Of a DNA stretch of 64,000 bases, positions 1-12,035 are shown piece by piece. A program made the translations under genes and the position numbers. Source of the stretch: Begonia masoniana (Eukaryota > Streptophyta > Magnoliopsida > Cucurbitales > Begoniaceae). The notes under the pieces are model-generated. The model did not search any database. It was not told where the DNA came from and saw only the letters and a program-made list of their open reading frames with translations. The stretch lies in NCBI GenBank assembly GCA_022432975.1, contig CM039509.1, forward strand, positions 39,776,209-39,840,208, read 5' to 3'. How positions within the stretch are numbered: position 1 is the stretch's first letter; each line of letters begins with the position of its first letter.

Positions 1-540
1 ATTCGGCGTGGCAAAACAATGAAGGTAGATCCTATCATGCGTGATCTCTGGCTACCTTAGGAATCAAGAACATATAGAGCGGTAGTCGTGCAACATATTT
101 GAAGCTACATGTGCTTGCGCAAAAACATTGAGAAATCCTTCGATGGGTCGAGTGCCGGGTTCCATCAGTCGACTAGGTAGCATGTGTCCAGAGTAGCTTT
201 CACCAAGTACCGGAAGCCTTAGATCGATGTGCATGGTCTGACTAAAACGTGAGTCGTGACCAGCGCCTACTCTCATAGCACAAAAACAGGAGAGTGGCCG
301 CCATGCGATGGCAGTTTGGTACAAGCCCCTCACATAAGTCGTGTGCCCGGAGTTACACAGAATCCCCTAGGAGCATGTCGAGACAATGTCTACCTCGACT
401 TTAGCTCGAAGGACAAAAGAAGTCCCTAAGCAACACTGTAACCGCAGATGTAAATCATACACTGACGATACTAACAGGCCAAGACATTCTATTGTCGCGC
501 TGATGCCGGGTGCATAAACCACGTTCGCCAGGCACACCGT
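1..540 (+). pseudogene. Very error-rich copy of copia A RNase H/3' end
   Basis: This stretch has no usable reading frame. Short blocks align in order with the copia A 3' end near 9300-9690, for example GCATGTCGAGA, then a lysine-rich stretch ending in AAGTCC, then CTGATGC and TAAACCAC, with frequent small insertions and deletions between them. Agreement improves steadily to the right. I read it as a badly sequenced copy of the copia A RNase H region, not as an independent gene. Confidence 0.55.
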
Positions 541-599
541 CAAACTTTCACTTACTTTTTATTCAAGACCTTCGTCCAGCGGCCTGCTCTTGGGGGGGG

Positions 600-827
600 T
601 AGTTAGTATTGTTACACTGTACACTTCTATTTAGAGAGTTGGACTAGGTGAGTTGCGGTCTAGTATATACGGCTATCATTCCTTTCCTTTCATTAGACAT
701 GTAAACCGCTTTGTCCCTTCCTACACTAAGAAAACCCAATTATTCAACTCTCTCTCTCTCGGCCTCCACTACGATCCGCCTCTTTCTCTCATCTTCTTCT
801 TCTTCTTCACCTCAACAGAACCTTACA
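600..827 (+). repeat. Noisy copy of copia A 3' LTR
   Basis: It is homologous over its whole length to the 225-bp LTR at 9738-9962, from the G-run polypurine tract (about 591-599) to the ending CCTTACA. Several 1-nt insertions, deletions and substitutions separate them. The same flank (GATACCGTA) follows both copies, so this is the same insertion site seen twice. Confidence 0.75.
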
Positions 828-1601
828 GATACCGTAGTTTGTTTTTTGTTATTTTTATTTTGATTTTTATAAGCAATCAATTTTGGAAGTTAGACAAGGT
901 GAACCTGGAAACTTTGATGCCTCCAAATTATTTCATCCACTTTCTAGGTTTTTTTTTCTGACAAGCATTTTGCCTTGCGTCCTTGGTACTTTTTTTCATT
1001 CTGCGCACAACTACTGTCCTCCTAGTGAAAGAAAGATCTTGTTGTTGTTGATTCAGTGATATGAACATAGAACGCGATGTGGGAGAACACGATGAAGACA
1101 GCAGGCTGAAGACATGCATCTAGTGATGTGATTACAACGAAGACGTCGCAGTTATTTTTTGACCTCCTTTTCCCTTAAATCTGTGTTTCTTCATGACATG
1201 CTCAATAAACGTTCGTATAAAAAATTGCTCAATACAATACTATTTTAGAGTTGCTTCTGGAACATATTCATGAAAAAGGAATTTGCTTTATTAAACGATG
1301 AAGAAGTGAAAACTTTAGACAAGGCATATGAACCTATGCGGGCCATAAGAGGGAATGTGGGGAAAAAAAAAAATAAAAAAAGCACAAACGTGCAAAACAA
1401 GCCCACTCAGAGACCCAACTGCTTGAGGTAACTAATCTCTTATAATACATGTTTAGGCATAAAATTTGATTTTATTAAAAGGATCTGAGTTTCTGTGATA
1501 AGCGTTGCTGCATCCACATCACGTGATTTCCAACGTCATCTTCCTATTATGATACTTTGCTTTTGTCTGTTGTTTAATTGCATAGGATGGGGGATGGTGA
1601 G
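828..1601 (+). pseudogene. SPB1: Noisy copy of SPB1 linker exons
   Basis: The stretch aligns in order with 9963-10747. It holds the acidic-linker exon (about 1045-1160), the YDEEVEELL-type exon (about 1285-1430) and the start of the next exon ending in the copia B target site GTGAG. Reading frames are broken by many 1-2 nt indels, and even the introns carry the same density of indels. That pattern fits poor sequence quality better than evolutionary decay. The exons belong to the linker between the methyltransferase and the C-terminal domain of the SPB1 family. Confidence 0.7.
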
Positions 1602-4396
1602 TATGGCTATATTTTACCCAACTTTTTTACTATTCAATTAGTTAGTTAAACTTTAAGTTCAATTTAGTTCCTGTCACTTCCATTCATTTATTACTCACTC
1701 TGCCTATTTGTAATGATAGTGCAATACTCAATCAGTGTTGTTCTTTTGCTACCTTTTACTTTCTACCTTTTCTTTCTTCACTCTGGTTTGCTCTGTGTTT
1801 TTTCTTTTCGCCATCAGTGTCTCCAGTAAGCTCTACCCATAAACTACCGTGGTATCAGAGCCTCCTTGGATGCATCCCCCCGAGGCTCTTAAACGTTCCT
1901 TCGTCTCCCTCCTCAACAACGCTCCTGTTACTCAAGCTCCTCTCCTTCCCCGTGTCCATCAGAACCAATTTTTACAGTCAAATTAGACAACCGCAACTAC
2001 TTAGTGGTGAAGCTCAGATCCCCATGTAGTTGTTCCACTTGCCACAGCATTCGTCATATGTTGGATGGCACTACTCCCACAACTCCTGAATTTCTGACTC
2101 ACCTCCAACCAGTCAACCCTGACTATACTTCTTGGACCGGTAAAACAGCCTCATAAGCAGCTGGCTTTTCTGCTTCTCCTCTCGAAATAATTCCGCTCCC
2201 CATATTGTTCTCTCAACCACTGCCATGAATCTGACCTTTTTGCCAAGATTTTTTGCGCCGTCCCCTCTCCCAATTAGTGACCTGCCTTGCAGCTCCAATC
2301 CCCTCAACAAAGATGGCCTCCTGCTGCCGCGTACACGAGACTCTCACCACATCTTAACACCCTCGCCGTCCATCGGCGAACCCCCTCTCCCAAAGACCAG
2401 ATGCTATACTTTCTTCGGCGGCCTTCAGTTACAACCCATTTTCATAGCAATATCCACACCCCGATCGTAACCCACCGTCTTTGGAAGAGGTTCAAGTATC
2501 TCCAAAGCTATGACATCTCTTGGATAACAAAACCAGAGCTTTTTCTTTCCCTTTCGATGTTGGCGCAACATCCAGCGAACAGCGCTATTCCGCACACATT
2601 TCGCCCTCCTGGACCTTCCGGACCCGGATTTTCCCGCCCTCTTACGTCAGTTCTTTTCCCCAACCGACCCAGTCCTCAAACCCCTCTCCAGCAGGCCCAT
2701 GGCGTCCTCGCCCTCCCACCAATCTAGCCTCGTTGCATCTTGGAAGACTGGGCCAGTCGGCCTTAATGGTACCAATTGCAGTCAGCAGCCCCTAGTCCAT
2801 AACCCAACCCTGGCCCAAGCAAACGTCCAGGCTGCTCTTCTGACCCACGCCAAGCTGCCAAATTTCCCCACCTCTAATGCCATGAAAGAGGAAACACTGA
2901 CTGCCCTTCAAGAAATACACATGGCCTTTAGTTTTTCCCTCCCACAAGGTGCAAAATAATAGGCTGTCATAGTCTTCAAGACCAAATTGAAACTCCGATG
3001 GGACCGTCTTCTCTGTTTTAAGGCTCCGTCTTTAGCAAAGGGTATCAACCAGACACAAGTATTGATTAGAATGAATTTGCAGTCCGGTTGTCAACCGACC
3101 ACATTGTTCGGACCAGTACTCTCCTTGGCTATCTCGTTTTCTCACTTATTATCAAACAGCTAGATATTTTAAATGCCTTTTCCTACATGGCGATTTGACC
3201 GACACGTGTCCAGGAACAACCTCCAAGTTTCACTAATTGAACATCAATTCACTATCCCGCTGTATGTTTTCGTTACATAAAGCCTCTCTATGGCTAAAGC
3301 AGTCCCTCAGATCTTGGTCACAGTTTATACACTTCGTTAATCAACGGGGTTTCCTCCGATCCAAGTCTGACTCATCTCTTTTCATTCGTCGTTCGTGCCC
3401 TCCGCCATTATATCATACTTGTGTATGTGGACGACAGTATAATGTGACTGGGGATTCCCCTACTCTTGTTGACCCAGCTATTGACTATCTACAATTCGCA
3501 GTTTAAGTTCGTGACCTTGGACCGCTCTCTTACTTTCTTTGCATTTTCAGTCATTCTAATACACCACTGGTATGACTTTCCTCAACTCGAATATATCTGA
3601 GTTACTTCATGAGGTCCAATGGGAGCTTGCAAACATGTTCCGACCCCATGGTGGCTGGGTCCTTTGCTATTCTCAAATCCGGGACACCTTTACCTGATGG
3701 TTTTCTTATACCGAAGCATTGTTGGAGGTCCTTCATTAACTACTGCCTTACACGACCATATTGCCTTCGCTTAAACAAGTATCCAGTTTATGCATGCCCC
3801 GCGAGACGCATTGCAAGCGGTCCAACGAATTCGGATATATCTCAAAGGTACCCTTCCACCTGTATTTTTTTCCTTCTCCCCATGACGTCACTGTGCCATT
3901 GACGTGTTAATAACGATGCGATGGGGCCTACTTTGCCAGACTACGCATAAAGCACTATGTCTTCTGTATCTTTCTGGTGCAAAATCTCTATCTCTTGGTC
4001 ATCCACCAAACCAATGTGGTATCGCCTATCAGCCGCCCCGACTCTGAGTACCGCACACGTTGCAAGGAGCATCCCCCCCGCAGAAGTCTTATGGCTCCAG
4101 TCCCTGCTAAAGTACTCGGTATCAATTCGTCTCCTACTGGACCATAATTTTGTGTTATAACTTGAGTGCCACATATGGCTAGGCTTCCAACCCAGTTCAT
4201 AACCTCCAAGGTCCAAACAGGTGAGATTATTTCCTGTCGTCCAGGAAAGGTGTTACAAAAGATTCTCGTGGTCAAATTCATCCGTCTGCAAGCCAGTTAA
4301 ACCGTTGATGCCTCACCTAAAACCCGTCTCCCTCCGGCACTTTTTTCACCTCTTCCTATCCAAGTCTTTGGCCTACGCCTTGCTCTTGAGGGGGGA
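1602..4396 (+). mobile_element. Noisy copy of copia B
   Basis: This corresponds to 10748-13518: a 5' LTR-like part (1602-1849), a TGGTATCAGAGCC primer binding site at 1850, a gag remnant, the same internal deletion joining gag to reverse transcriptase (near 2875), then RT and RNase H. No frame stays open beyond about 150 codons. The 3' LTR is missing: right after the G-run at about 4388-4395 the sequence passes straight into an SPB1 exon. A real decayed tandem copy is possible, but the indel pattern suggests an unpolished read. Confidence 0.65.
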
Positions 4397-5223
4397 GAAG
4401 AGGCATGATGTATGATAGATACTCATGAATGGAGGAGCTGACCCATGCTACAGAGCGTAAGCAGAAACGGAAAAAGAAGATTCTTGCAAAAAGGCGAGCC
4501 AAGGTTTGTGATTGAAAAGCTATTTATTCAATGTGGTTAGTCGTAGTTAATGTTAAATACAGTTGAATAACTTTCAAGAAATTTGGAAGAAAGCTTGAAT
4601 TATATAAGATAGTATTTCAGGGAAGAAAACTGTTAGATTAAGAAGTAAAAGTATTTGTTAATCTTACCTGGTGATTTTATATGCTTTGATCTTATAGGAA
4701 AAGGCACGGAAAGCAACAGAGATGCAACTAGATGTCGTGGAAGACGGTTATACTGATCATGAATTGTTCTCTCTTTCGACCATCAAAGTATACTTATCAT
4801 AAATTTTTCTGAATTCAGAAAACACGGTTGTAATTGAATCCCTTGGACACTATTATTCATGATGTTCTAATATTCTTGTTAAAGTATTCAGACTGCGTTC
4901 GAATTGCATTATTTTAAAAATAAGAACGTGAGCATAACGCATAGCTAGTTATCACTATGTTTTCTTATTGTTACTTGATATCTTGTCTTTGTTTTTTTTA
5001 TGGAAAAAGAGAGTTTACCTTTATGTGTATGAGCTCTCTAAATCAGTTTGAATTGAACGTCAGTGTCAGTTTCTCTGGAAGTCAATTGTTGTTTTATCAT
5101 TCTCTCTTTTTTCTCTATCACTTGCACTATGGTGTGATTGATTATTTGATCACCCTGTTTTTTTGTCTGTTTTACTTGCCATTGTTTAACAGAAAGGCCT
5201 TGCAGTCTTGCAGATGTTGATAA
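4397..5223 (+). pseudogene. SPB1: SPB1 middle exons, interrupted by copia A
   Basis: Three exon pieces of the plant SPB1/FtsJ-like AdoMet-dependent rRNA methyltransferase (nucleolar 60S ribosome assembly) are visible. The first (about 4400-4503) encodes an MEELTHATERK motif and a lysine/arginine-rich helix and ends at a GT donor. The second (4698-4787) encodes KARKATEMQLDVVEDGY and ends in SLSTIK. The third starts after an AG acceptor at 5193 and is cut at 5223 by copia A. The region before about 4440 has indels; the rest looks clean. The piece corresponds to the segment after the methyltransferase domain (DUF3381 region), and its N-terminal exons are not upstream here. Confidence 0.75.
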
Positions 5224-5448
5224 TGTTAGTATTGTACACTGTACACTTCTAGTTAGAGTTGTACTAGTTTAGTTGAGGTCTAGTATACGTCTTATCATTC
5301 TTTTTTCCTTTTCATTATACATGTAAACAGCTTTGTACTTCCTACACTGAGAAAACACAATATTCAAAATCTCTCATCTCTCTGCCGCCACTTCCTGCAT
5401 CTTCTTCCTCATCTTCTTCTTCTTCTTCACCTGCAACAGAACCTTACA
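5224..5448 (+). repeat. Copia A 5' LTR
   Basis: 225 bp, starting TGTTAGTATTG and ending ACCTTACA. It is matched by 9738-9962 with about three substitutions. A CTTCTTC-rich stretch lies near the 3' end. Confidence 0.95.
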
Positions 5449-5460
5449 TGGTATCAGAGC
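5449..5460 (+). other. Primer binding site of copia A
   Basis: TGGTATCAGAGC, the usual plant copia primer site complementary to the 3' end of initiator methionine tRNA, starts directly after the LTR. Confidence 0.9.
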
Positions 5461-5468
5461 TAAGGTAG

Positions 5469-8087
5469 ATGGCATCCACAAGCTCAACTGTTCCCTCCTC
5501 CCCCTCCCCTACTCCGGCTTCTACTCTGTCTTCTCCTCCCCTGCCACAATTCCCTGCGATGCATCAAACCCTTACTGTGAAACTTGACAATAGCAACTAC
5601 CTCATATGGAAAGCTCAGATCCTAAATGTCGTCATTGCAAACGGCATAGAGCACATCCTAGATGGCTCCTCTCCTCCACCTGCTCAATTTCTGGATTCTC
5701 TTTCGAACCAGATGAACCCTGAGTACACCCTCTGGCAACGTTACAACCGGCTCATCATGAGCTGGTTGTTCTCCTCACTCTCTGATGAATTTCTTCCACA
5801 GATCGTCGAGTTTTCCTCTGCCAGTGACGTCTGGTCGGCACTTGCTCGCACGTTTGCTTCCTCCTCTCTTGCACGCATAAGCGAGCTTCGTACTCAGCTT
5901 CAGTCGATCTCCAAAGATGGCATCTCGGCAGCCGCCTACATTCAGAAGCTCAAAACTTTATGCAATACCCTTGCGGCTATTGGCGAACCTGTCTCCTATC
6001 GTGATAAGTTGTTGTATTTTCTTAATGGCCTCGGTTCGGAGTATAACTCCCACGTCACTGCCATTACCAGCCGCTCCGATGAGCTTCCTTTCGAAGAAGT
6101 GCAGAGCCTCCTCCAGAGCTATGACTTTCGACTGGAGAAACAAAATACCACCCCCTCGCTTCCGCCGCCGGATCAATTCCACGCAAACGTGGCTCTCAAT
6201 CGCCATTTCCGACCAGGAGGATGGCAACCCAGGCCATGGCAGAATGCCCCTCCTCGCCCTAATTTTTCGTCTGGTTCATTTCAACATGGTACCGGTTCAC
6301 CGAACTAACAGCAACCCAACTGGCGTTCGAACCGGCCCAAACCCAGGTGCCAAATTTGCAGTAAGGTGGGCCATTCTGCATTAAACTGTTACCACAGGCT
6401 CAACCCTACCTATAGAGCCCAGAACCCGACCCAACTCCAATCCCACTACCCAACTTCACCTTTCAACCACTCCTCAGCCCATAACCCAACCCAATACCCA
6501 TACCCCGCCCCGACCCACACCCAACCCGCCCCACAGAATCCATTTCCACCTCCTTCTTCACCTTCCTCGTTCAGTTCACCTTTTCCACAGGCCAACACTG
6601 CTGGCTTATTACCGACGTCAGACTCCACCTCGTCTGCTACACCGTGGCTCCTCGACACGGGAGCGACTCACCATTTCACCCCAACCGCCTCCCTGCTCAG
6701 CCAACCTCAACCGTACGTTGGTCCAAATCAAGTAGCTACAGCCGACGGTACTTCTCTTCCGATCTCTCATATTGGTTCTGTCTCTATTCCTACTCTCTCT
6801 CGTCCACTTGAATTACGAACTGTCTGTCATACTCCTTTGATTTCTCATAATTTATTAAGTGTTGCTCAACTTTGTCGGGAAAATTCCGTTTTCGTCGAAT
6901 TTCACTCGAATTCCTTTTTTGTCAAGGATCGGACTTCTCACCGTGTACTTCTTCGGGGTTCAATATGTGATGGCTTGTACAAACTGCCCTCACCCTCTCC
7001 TGTTTTGTCTCTGGTTGCTAGCTTGCCATCCTCTACTCACGGTTTTGAAGCTCTCTGGCACTCCAGACTTGGCCACCCCTCGTTTTCTATTTTGCAAAAT
7101 GTACTCAAATTGTGCAATATTTCTGTTACTAAAACAACTATGTCTCACCTCTGTACTTCGTGTCAAATGAGCAAACATCATCGTTTACCATTTCAAATTT
7201 CGGTTTCACATGCTCTTTTTCCATTTGATTTGGTACATGTTGATGTATGGGGTCCGTCGCCTGTTAAATCTATCACCGGTGCAAGATATTTCTTATTAAT
7301 TGTTGATGATTGCACTCGGTATACATGGTTGTTTCCCTTAAAATTGAAAAGTGATGTCCCTACCATTTTTATGCAATTCTATAAGTTCATCCTTACACAA
7401 TTTGGAAAGAATATCAAAGTGCTTCAATCTGATTGGGGTGGGGAGTTCCAATCTCTCACGAAATTTGTGAAATCTCTAGGTCGTGTCTCTTGCCATCATA
7501 CGCCAAATCAAAATGGTAGGGTCGAAAGAAAAAATCGTCACGTGGTCGAAACAGGTCTGGCCTTACTTTTCCACTCGTCCGTTCCTCAGTTCTTTTGGCC
7601 TTATGCCTTTGCCACTGCTACTACTCTTATAAATTGGTTGCCTACTCCTGTCCTAAATCACAAATCTCCCTTTCAATGTCTCTTCGGTTCTATACCCGAT
7701 TACTCGTCACTTCGTACATTTGGTTGTTTGTGCTTTCCATTTCTCCGACCTTTCAATCAACACAAACTCCAGCCTCGTTCTCTACCTTGTGTCTATCTGG
7801 GTCCTAGTCCCCACCATAAAGGTTTTTTGTGTCTAAATCCCCGCACCAATAAAATCTATGTCTCTCGTCATGTTACCTTTGATGAGCTCGTCTTCCCATT
7901 CACTTCGTTTATCCCTCCGCTCCATCACAATCCACCTTCTCCATTTCCATTCCCTCTCCTCTTATACCTCCCTCACCCATTACCCATCTCTCACCTCCTT
8001 CATCATCCTCTCATTCCGTTCCCCATCCAGATCACTCATCCCCCATCATCACTACCCCTCATACTTCTTCCCCCACCTTACCTATAG
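5469..8087 (+). pseudogene. Copia A gag-protease-integrase part of polyprotein
   Basis: The frame opens at ATG 5469, just after the primer site. Residues 1-280 are a copia gag (LDNSNYLIWKAQ block). A single in-frame TAA at 6306-6308 separates it from the CCHC zinc knuckle (CQICSKVGHSALNC). Then come an aspartic protease (WLLDTGATHHF), a GAG-pre-integrase HH-CC region (LWHSRLGHPSF), and an integrase core with HVDVWG, SDWGGEF and NGRVERKNRH holding the DDE residues. A frameshift near 7940-7960 sends the frame into a proline/leucine-rich tail that stops at 8087. The other frame continues to reverse transcriptase. Two lesions make it non-functional as read. Confidence 0.9.
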
Positions 8088-8134
8088 CCCATTCTCTTCC
8101 ACTCCAACTTCCAGCTCCCACGAACACCCACCCT

Positions 8135-9730
8135 ATGAAAACAAGAGCCAAGGATGGTATCTTCAAACCCAAAGCCCTCTCCGCTGAAACCTTCCTTGAA
8201 CCTAAGACCTTTAAACAAGCATCCAAACATCTCCATTGGGTAACAGCCATGCAAGATGAGATCTCAGCCCTCAATGAAACAAATACTTGGCAATTAGTTC
8301 CTCTTCCCAGTGGAGCAAAAATGATCGGGTGTAAATTGGTTTTCAAGATAAAGTTAAACTCTGATGGTACCATTAGCGGCTATAAAGCCCGTTTAGTGGC
8401 CAAAGGCTACAATCAGACAGAGGGTATTGATTATGAGGAGACTTTCAGTCCAGTAGTAAAACCTACCTCCGTTCGGACGACTCTTTCTTTAGCCGTATCT
8501 TTCGGATGGATTATCCGACAGCTGGATATCAGCAATACTTTCTTACACGGAGATTTGACTGAGACAGTCTTTATGCAACAACCTCCAGGTTTTATCAGCT
8601 CTTCTCAGCCTTCAGCAGTCTGCTTATTACGCAAAGCTCTTTACGGTCTCAAGCAATCCCCTAGAGCATGGTACACGAAGCTATACAATGCCTTAATCAC
8701 ATGGGGCTTTTCAGCATCCAAATCAGACAACTCTCTATTTATTTTTCGCACACAGTCATCTATTCTGATCATGCTGGTATACGTTGACAACATAATCCTC
8801 ACAAGTAACTCTGCCTTACTAGTGAACAAGCTTTTGGACTATTTACGTTCGCAATTCAAAGTAAGGGACCTTGGACCTCTATCATATTTTCTCGGCATCT
8901 CGGTTACTCACACACCAACTGGTATGAGCTTCTCACAATCTAGATATATTATGGATCTACTTCACCGAGCCAACATGGGGTCCTGCAAGCTCGTTCCCAC
9001 TCCGATGGTTGCAGGACCAATATTGTCTAAACACTTTGGTACCCCACTAGAGGATGGCTCACTTTACCGTAGTATTGTCGGTGGTCTTCAGTACTGTTGT
9101 CTCACTCGACCTGATATTGTTTTTGCCATCAACAAAGTCTCTCAATTCATGCATGCACCATCGGACATACACTGGCAGGCAGTCAAACGTATCTTGCGCT
9201 ATCTTAAAGGCACCTCCTCTCTCGGTATCACATTTTCTCCTTCTTCTTCGAGCGCTTTGACATGCTATACAGATGCAGATTGGGCTTCCTGTCCAGATGA
9301 TCATAGAAGTACAAGTGGGTACCTCATCTTTCTTGGATTTAACCTTGTCTCCTGGTCATCGGCAAAACAAAAGGTAGTTTCTCGCTCTAGCACCGAATCA
9401 GAATATTGCGGTGTCGTGAATGCCGCAGCCGAGATCTTATGGGTCCAGTCCTTGCTCAGTGAAATGGGCATTGTGTCCACCAAGGTACCCCTTATTCTTT
9501 GTGATAATCTGAGTGCCACGTATCTGGCGTCCAATCCTGTCTTACATTCCAAATCTAAGCATGTCGAGATTGATTATCACTTTGTTCGAGAAAAAGTCCT
9601 CAGCAAGCAGCTGCAAGTTCAATTTACCTCATCCACATATCAATTGGCTGATGCTCTTACTAAACCACTTCCACCGTCAACTTTCACTTACTTTTTATTC
9701 AAGACCTTCGGCCAGCGGCCTTGCTCTTGA
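8135..9730 (+). pseudogene. Copia A reverse transcriptase-RNase H
   Basis: This 531-codon frame continues pol after the frameshift. RT blocks are easy to see ([42 protein letters not shown]). RNase H carries TDADWASC, SSTESEY and CDNLSATYLASNP. The catalytic box reads YVDN instead of YVDD, losing the second aspartate, so the enzyme is probably dead even if translated. The stop (9728-9730) lies directly before the polypurine tract, the normal place for a copia pol end. Confidence 0.92.
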
Positions 9731-9962
9731 GGGGGGGTGTTAGTATTGTACACTGTACACTTCTAGTTAGAGTTGTACTAGTTTAGTTGAGGTCTAGTAT
9801 ACGTCTTATCATTCCTTTTTCCTTTTCATTATACATGTAAACAGCTTTGTACTTCCTACACTAAGAAAACACAATATTCAAAATCTCTCCTCTCTCTGCC
9901 GCCACTTCCTGCATCTTCTTCCTCATCTTCTTCTTCTTCTTCACCTGCAACAGAACCTTACA
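9729..9962 (+). repeat. Copia A polypurine tract and 3' LTR
   Basis: A GA plus G-run tract (9729-9737) precedes the LTR at 9738-9962. The flank GATAC repeats the left target site with one mismatch. Confidence 0.93.
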
Positions 9963-10140
9963 GATACCGTATCTTTGTGTTTTTTTATTTTTATTTTTAT
10001 TTTTATAATCAATCAACTTTTGGAAGTTAGACAAAGGTGAAACTGGAAACTTTGATGCCTCCAAATTATTTCATCCACTTTCTAGGTTTTTTTTTTTCTG
10101 ACAAGCATTTTGCCTTGCCCTTGGTAATTTTTTTTCATTC

Positions 10141-10569
10141 GGCGCACAACTTCCTCTAGTGAAAGAAAGATCTTGTTGTTGTTGATTCAGTTGAATATGA
10201 ACATGAGAACGCCGATGTGGGAGAACACGATGAAGACAAGCAGGCTGAAGAACCTTCATCTAGTGATGTGGATTCCAACGAAGAACGTCGAAGGTTATTT
10301 TTTGACATCCTTTCCCTTAAATCTGTTTTCTTCATGACAATGCTCAATAAAACTTTCTTATAAAAGAAAAATTGCTCAATAAAAGTTACTATTTTAAGAT
10401 GCATTCTGGAACATATTCATGGATGAAGTTTTCTTTTATTAGATACGATGAAGAAGTGGAAGAACTTTTAGACAAGGCATATGAACGCTATGCGGCCATA
10501 AAAGAGGGAAGTGCGAAGCACAGGAAACGTGCAAAACAAGCCCACTCAGAAGATGCCCAACTGCTTGAG
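10141..10569 (+). pseudogene. SPB1: SPB1 acidic-linker exons
   Basis: Two exons sit between copia A and copia B. The first ends at 10293 and encodes an acidic stretch (DSVEYEHENADVGEHDED...NEERR). The second (10443-10569) follows a TTTTATTAG acceptor, continues in phase with RYDEEVEELLDKAYERY and ends at a GT donor. Acidic, serine-rich sequence followed by a YDEEVEELLD helix is typical of the linker before the Spb1 C-terminal domain. The splice sites look usable, so damage to this gene comes mainly from the two copia insertions and the missing N-terminus. Confidence 0.8.
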
Positions 10570-10747
10570 GTACTAATCTCTTATAATACATGTTTTAGGC
10601 ATAAAATTTGATTTTATTAAAGGATTCTGAGTTCTGTTATAGAGGCAGTTGCCTGCATCCACATCACGTGATTTCAACGTCATCTTCATATTATTGATAA
10701 CTTTGGCTTGTGGCTGTTGTTTAATTGCATAGGATGGTGATGGTGAG

Positions 10748-10987
10748 TATTAGCATATATATTTACCCAACTTTTTACTATTCAATTTAGTTAGTTAAAC
10801 TTTAGTTACAATTTAGTTCCTGTCACTTCCATTCATTTATTACTCACTCTGCATATTTGTAAGGATAGTGCAATAATCAAATCAGTGTGGTTCTTTTGCT
10901 ACCTTTTCTTTCTTCACTCTGGTTGCTCTGTGTTTTTTCTTTTCTCCGATCAGTGTCTCCAGTAATCTTCTACCCCATAAACTAACG
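10748..10987 (+). repeat. Copia B 5' LTR
   Basis: 240 bp, starting TATTAGCATATATA and ending AAACTAACG, followed at 10988 by TGGTATCAGAGCC. The boundaries are fixed by the GTGAG target duplication and by the partner LTR. Confidence 0.9.
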
Positions 10988-11007
10988 TGGTATCAGAGCC
11001 TCCTTGG

Positions 11008-12035
11008 ATGGCATCCCCGAGCTCTACGGTTCCTTCGTCTCCCTCCTCACCCTCCTTTACTCAAGCTCCTCTCTTCCCCCTTTTCCATCCATGAACCAAG
11101 TTTTTACAGTCAAATTAGACAACCGCAACTACTTAGTGTGGAAGGCTCAGATCCTCCATGTAGTCACTGCCAACAGCATTCGTCATATTTTGGATGGCAC
11201 TACTCCACAACCTCCTGAATTTCTGGACTCAACCTCAAACCAAGTCAACCCTGACTATACTCTTTGGAACCGGTATAACAGCCTCATTATCAGCTGGCTT
11301 TTCTCTTCTCTCTTCGAATAATTCCTTCCCCAGATTGTGGCTCTCACCACGGCCAATGAAATCTGGACCTTTTTTGCCAAGATTTTTGCGCCGTCCTCTC
11401 TAGCACGAATTAGTGACCTGCGCTTGCAGCTCCAATCCCTCAACAAAGATGGGCTCTCTGCTGCCGCGTACACTAAGAAGCTCACCAGCATCTGTAACAC
11501 CCTCGCCGCCATCGGCGAACCCATCTCTCCCAAAGACCAGATGCTATACTTTCTCGGCGGCCTCAGTTAGGATTACAACCCATTTGTCAATGCCATATCC
11601 ACCCGATCGGACCCACCGTCTTTGGAAGAGGTTCAAAGTATGCTCCAAAGCTATGACATCTGCTTGGAGAAACAAAACCAGAGCTTTTCCCTTTCGATGT
11701 TGGCGCAACTCCAGGCGAACGTCGCTATTCCGCACACATTTCGCCCCTCCTGGAACCGTCGGCCCGATTTTCGCCCTCTTACCGTCAGTTCTTTCCCCAG
11801 CCGACCCAGTCCTCAGAACCCCTCTCCAGCAGGCCCATGGCGTCCTCGGCCCGCCCACCAATCTAAGCCTCGTTGCCAAATCTGTGGAAGACTGGGCCAT
11901 TCGGCCCTTAAATGTTACCAATTGCAGTCAGCAGCCCAACTAGTCCATAACCCACCCCTGGCCCAAGCAAACTTCACAGGCTTCTCTTCTGACCCAGCCA
12001 AGCTGCCAAATTTCCCCACCGGCTTAATGCCATGA
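11008..12035 (+). pseudogene. Copia B gag remnant
   Basis: The gag starts at ATG 11008, 20 bp after the primer site, but shifts frame within 100 bp. It then shows VKLDNRNYLVWKAQ, an internal stop near 11321, and a CCHC knuckle (CQICGRLGHSALKC) near 11875. It ends at the deletion joining gag directly to the RT start near 12027. Several frames are needed to read it, so it is dead as coding sequence. Confidence 0.85.

Larger units (their letters stand above)
5224..9962 (+). mobile_element. Full-length Ty1/copia retrotransposon A
   Basis: The element has two 225-bp LTRs with TG...CA ends that differ at about three sites, a primer binding site directly after the left LTR, a polypurine tract before the right LTR, and a near-perfect target duplication (GATAA at 5219-5223, GATAC at 9963-9967). 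The gag-pol order is gag, protease, integrase, reverse transcriptase, RNase H, as in Ty1/copia. The UBN2-type gag and short LTRs resemble the Ale/Retrofit lineage. It sits in an SPB1 exon. Few LTR differences suggest a recent insertion, although pol now carries one stop, one frameshift and an altered RT active site. Confidence 0.93.

Noticed and set aside
64..333. Minus-strand 89-codon frame in the first 350 bases
   Set aside because: It lies in the most error-rich part of the window and is on the opposite strand of a recognisable copia fragment.
5449..5460. tRNA fragments (TGGTATCAGAGC repeats throughout the window)
   Set aside because: These are primer binding sites directly after LTRs; no cloverleaf structure surrounds them.
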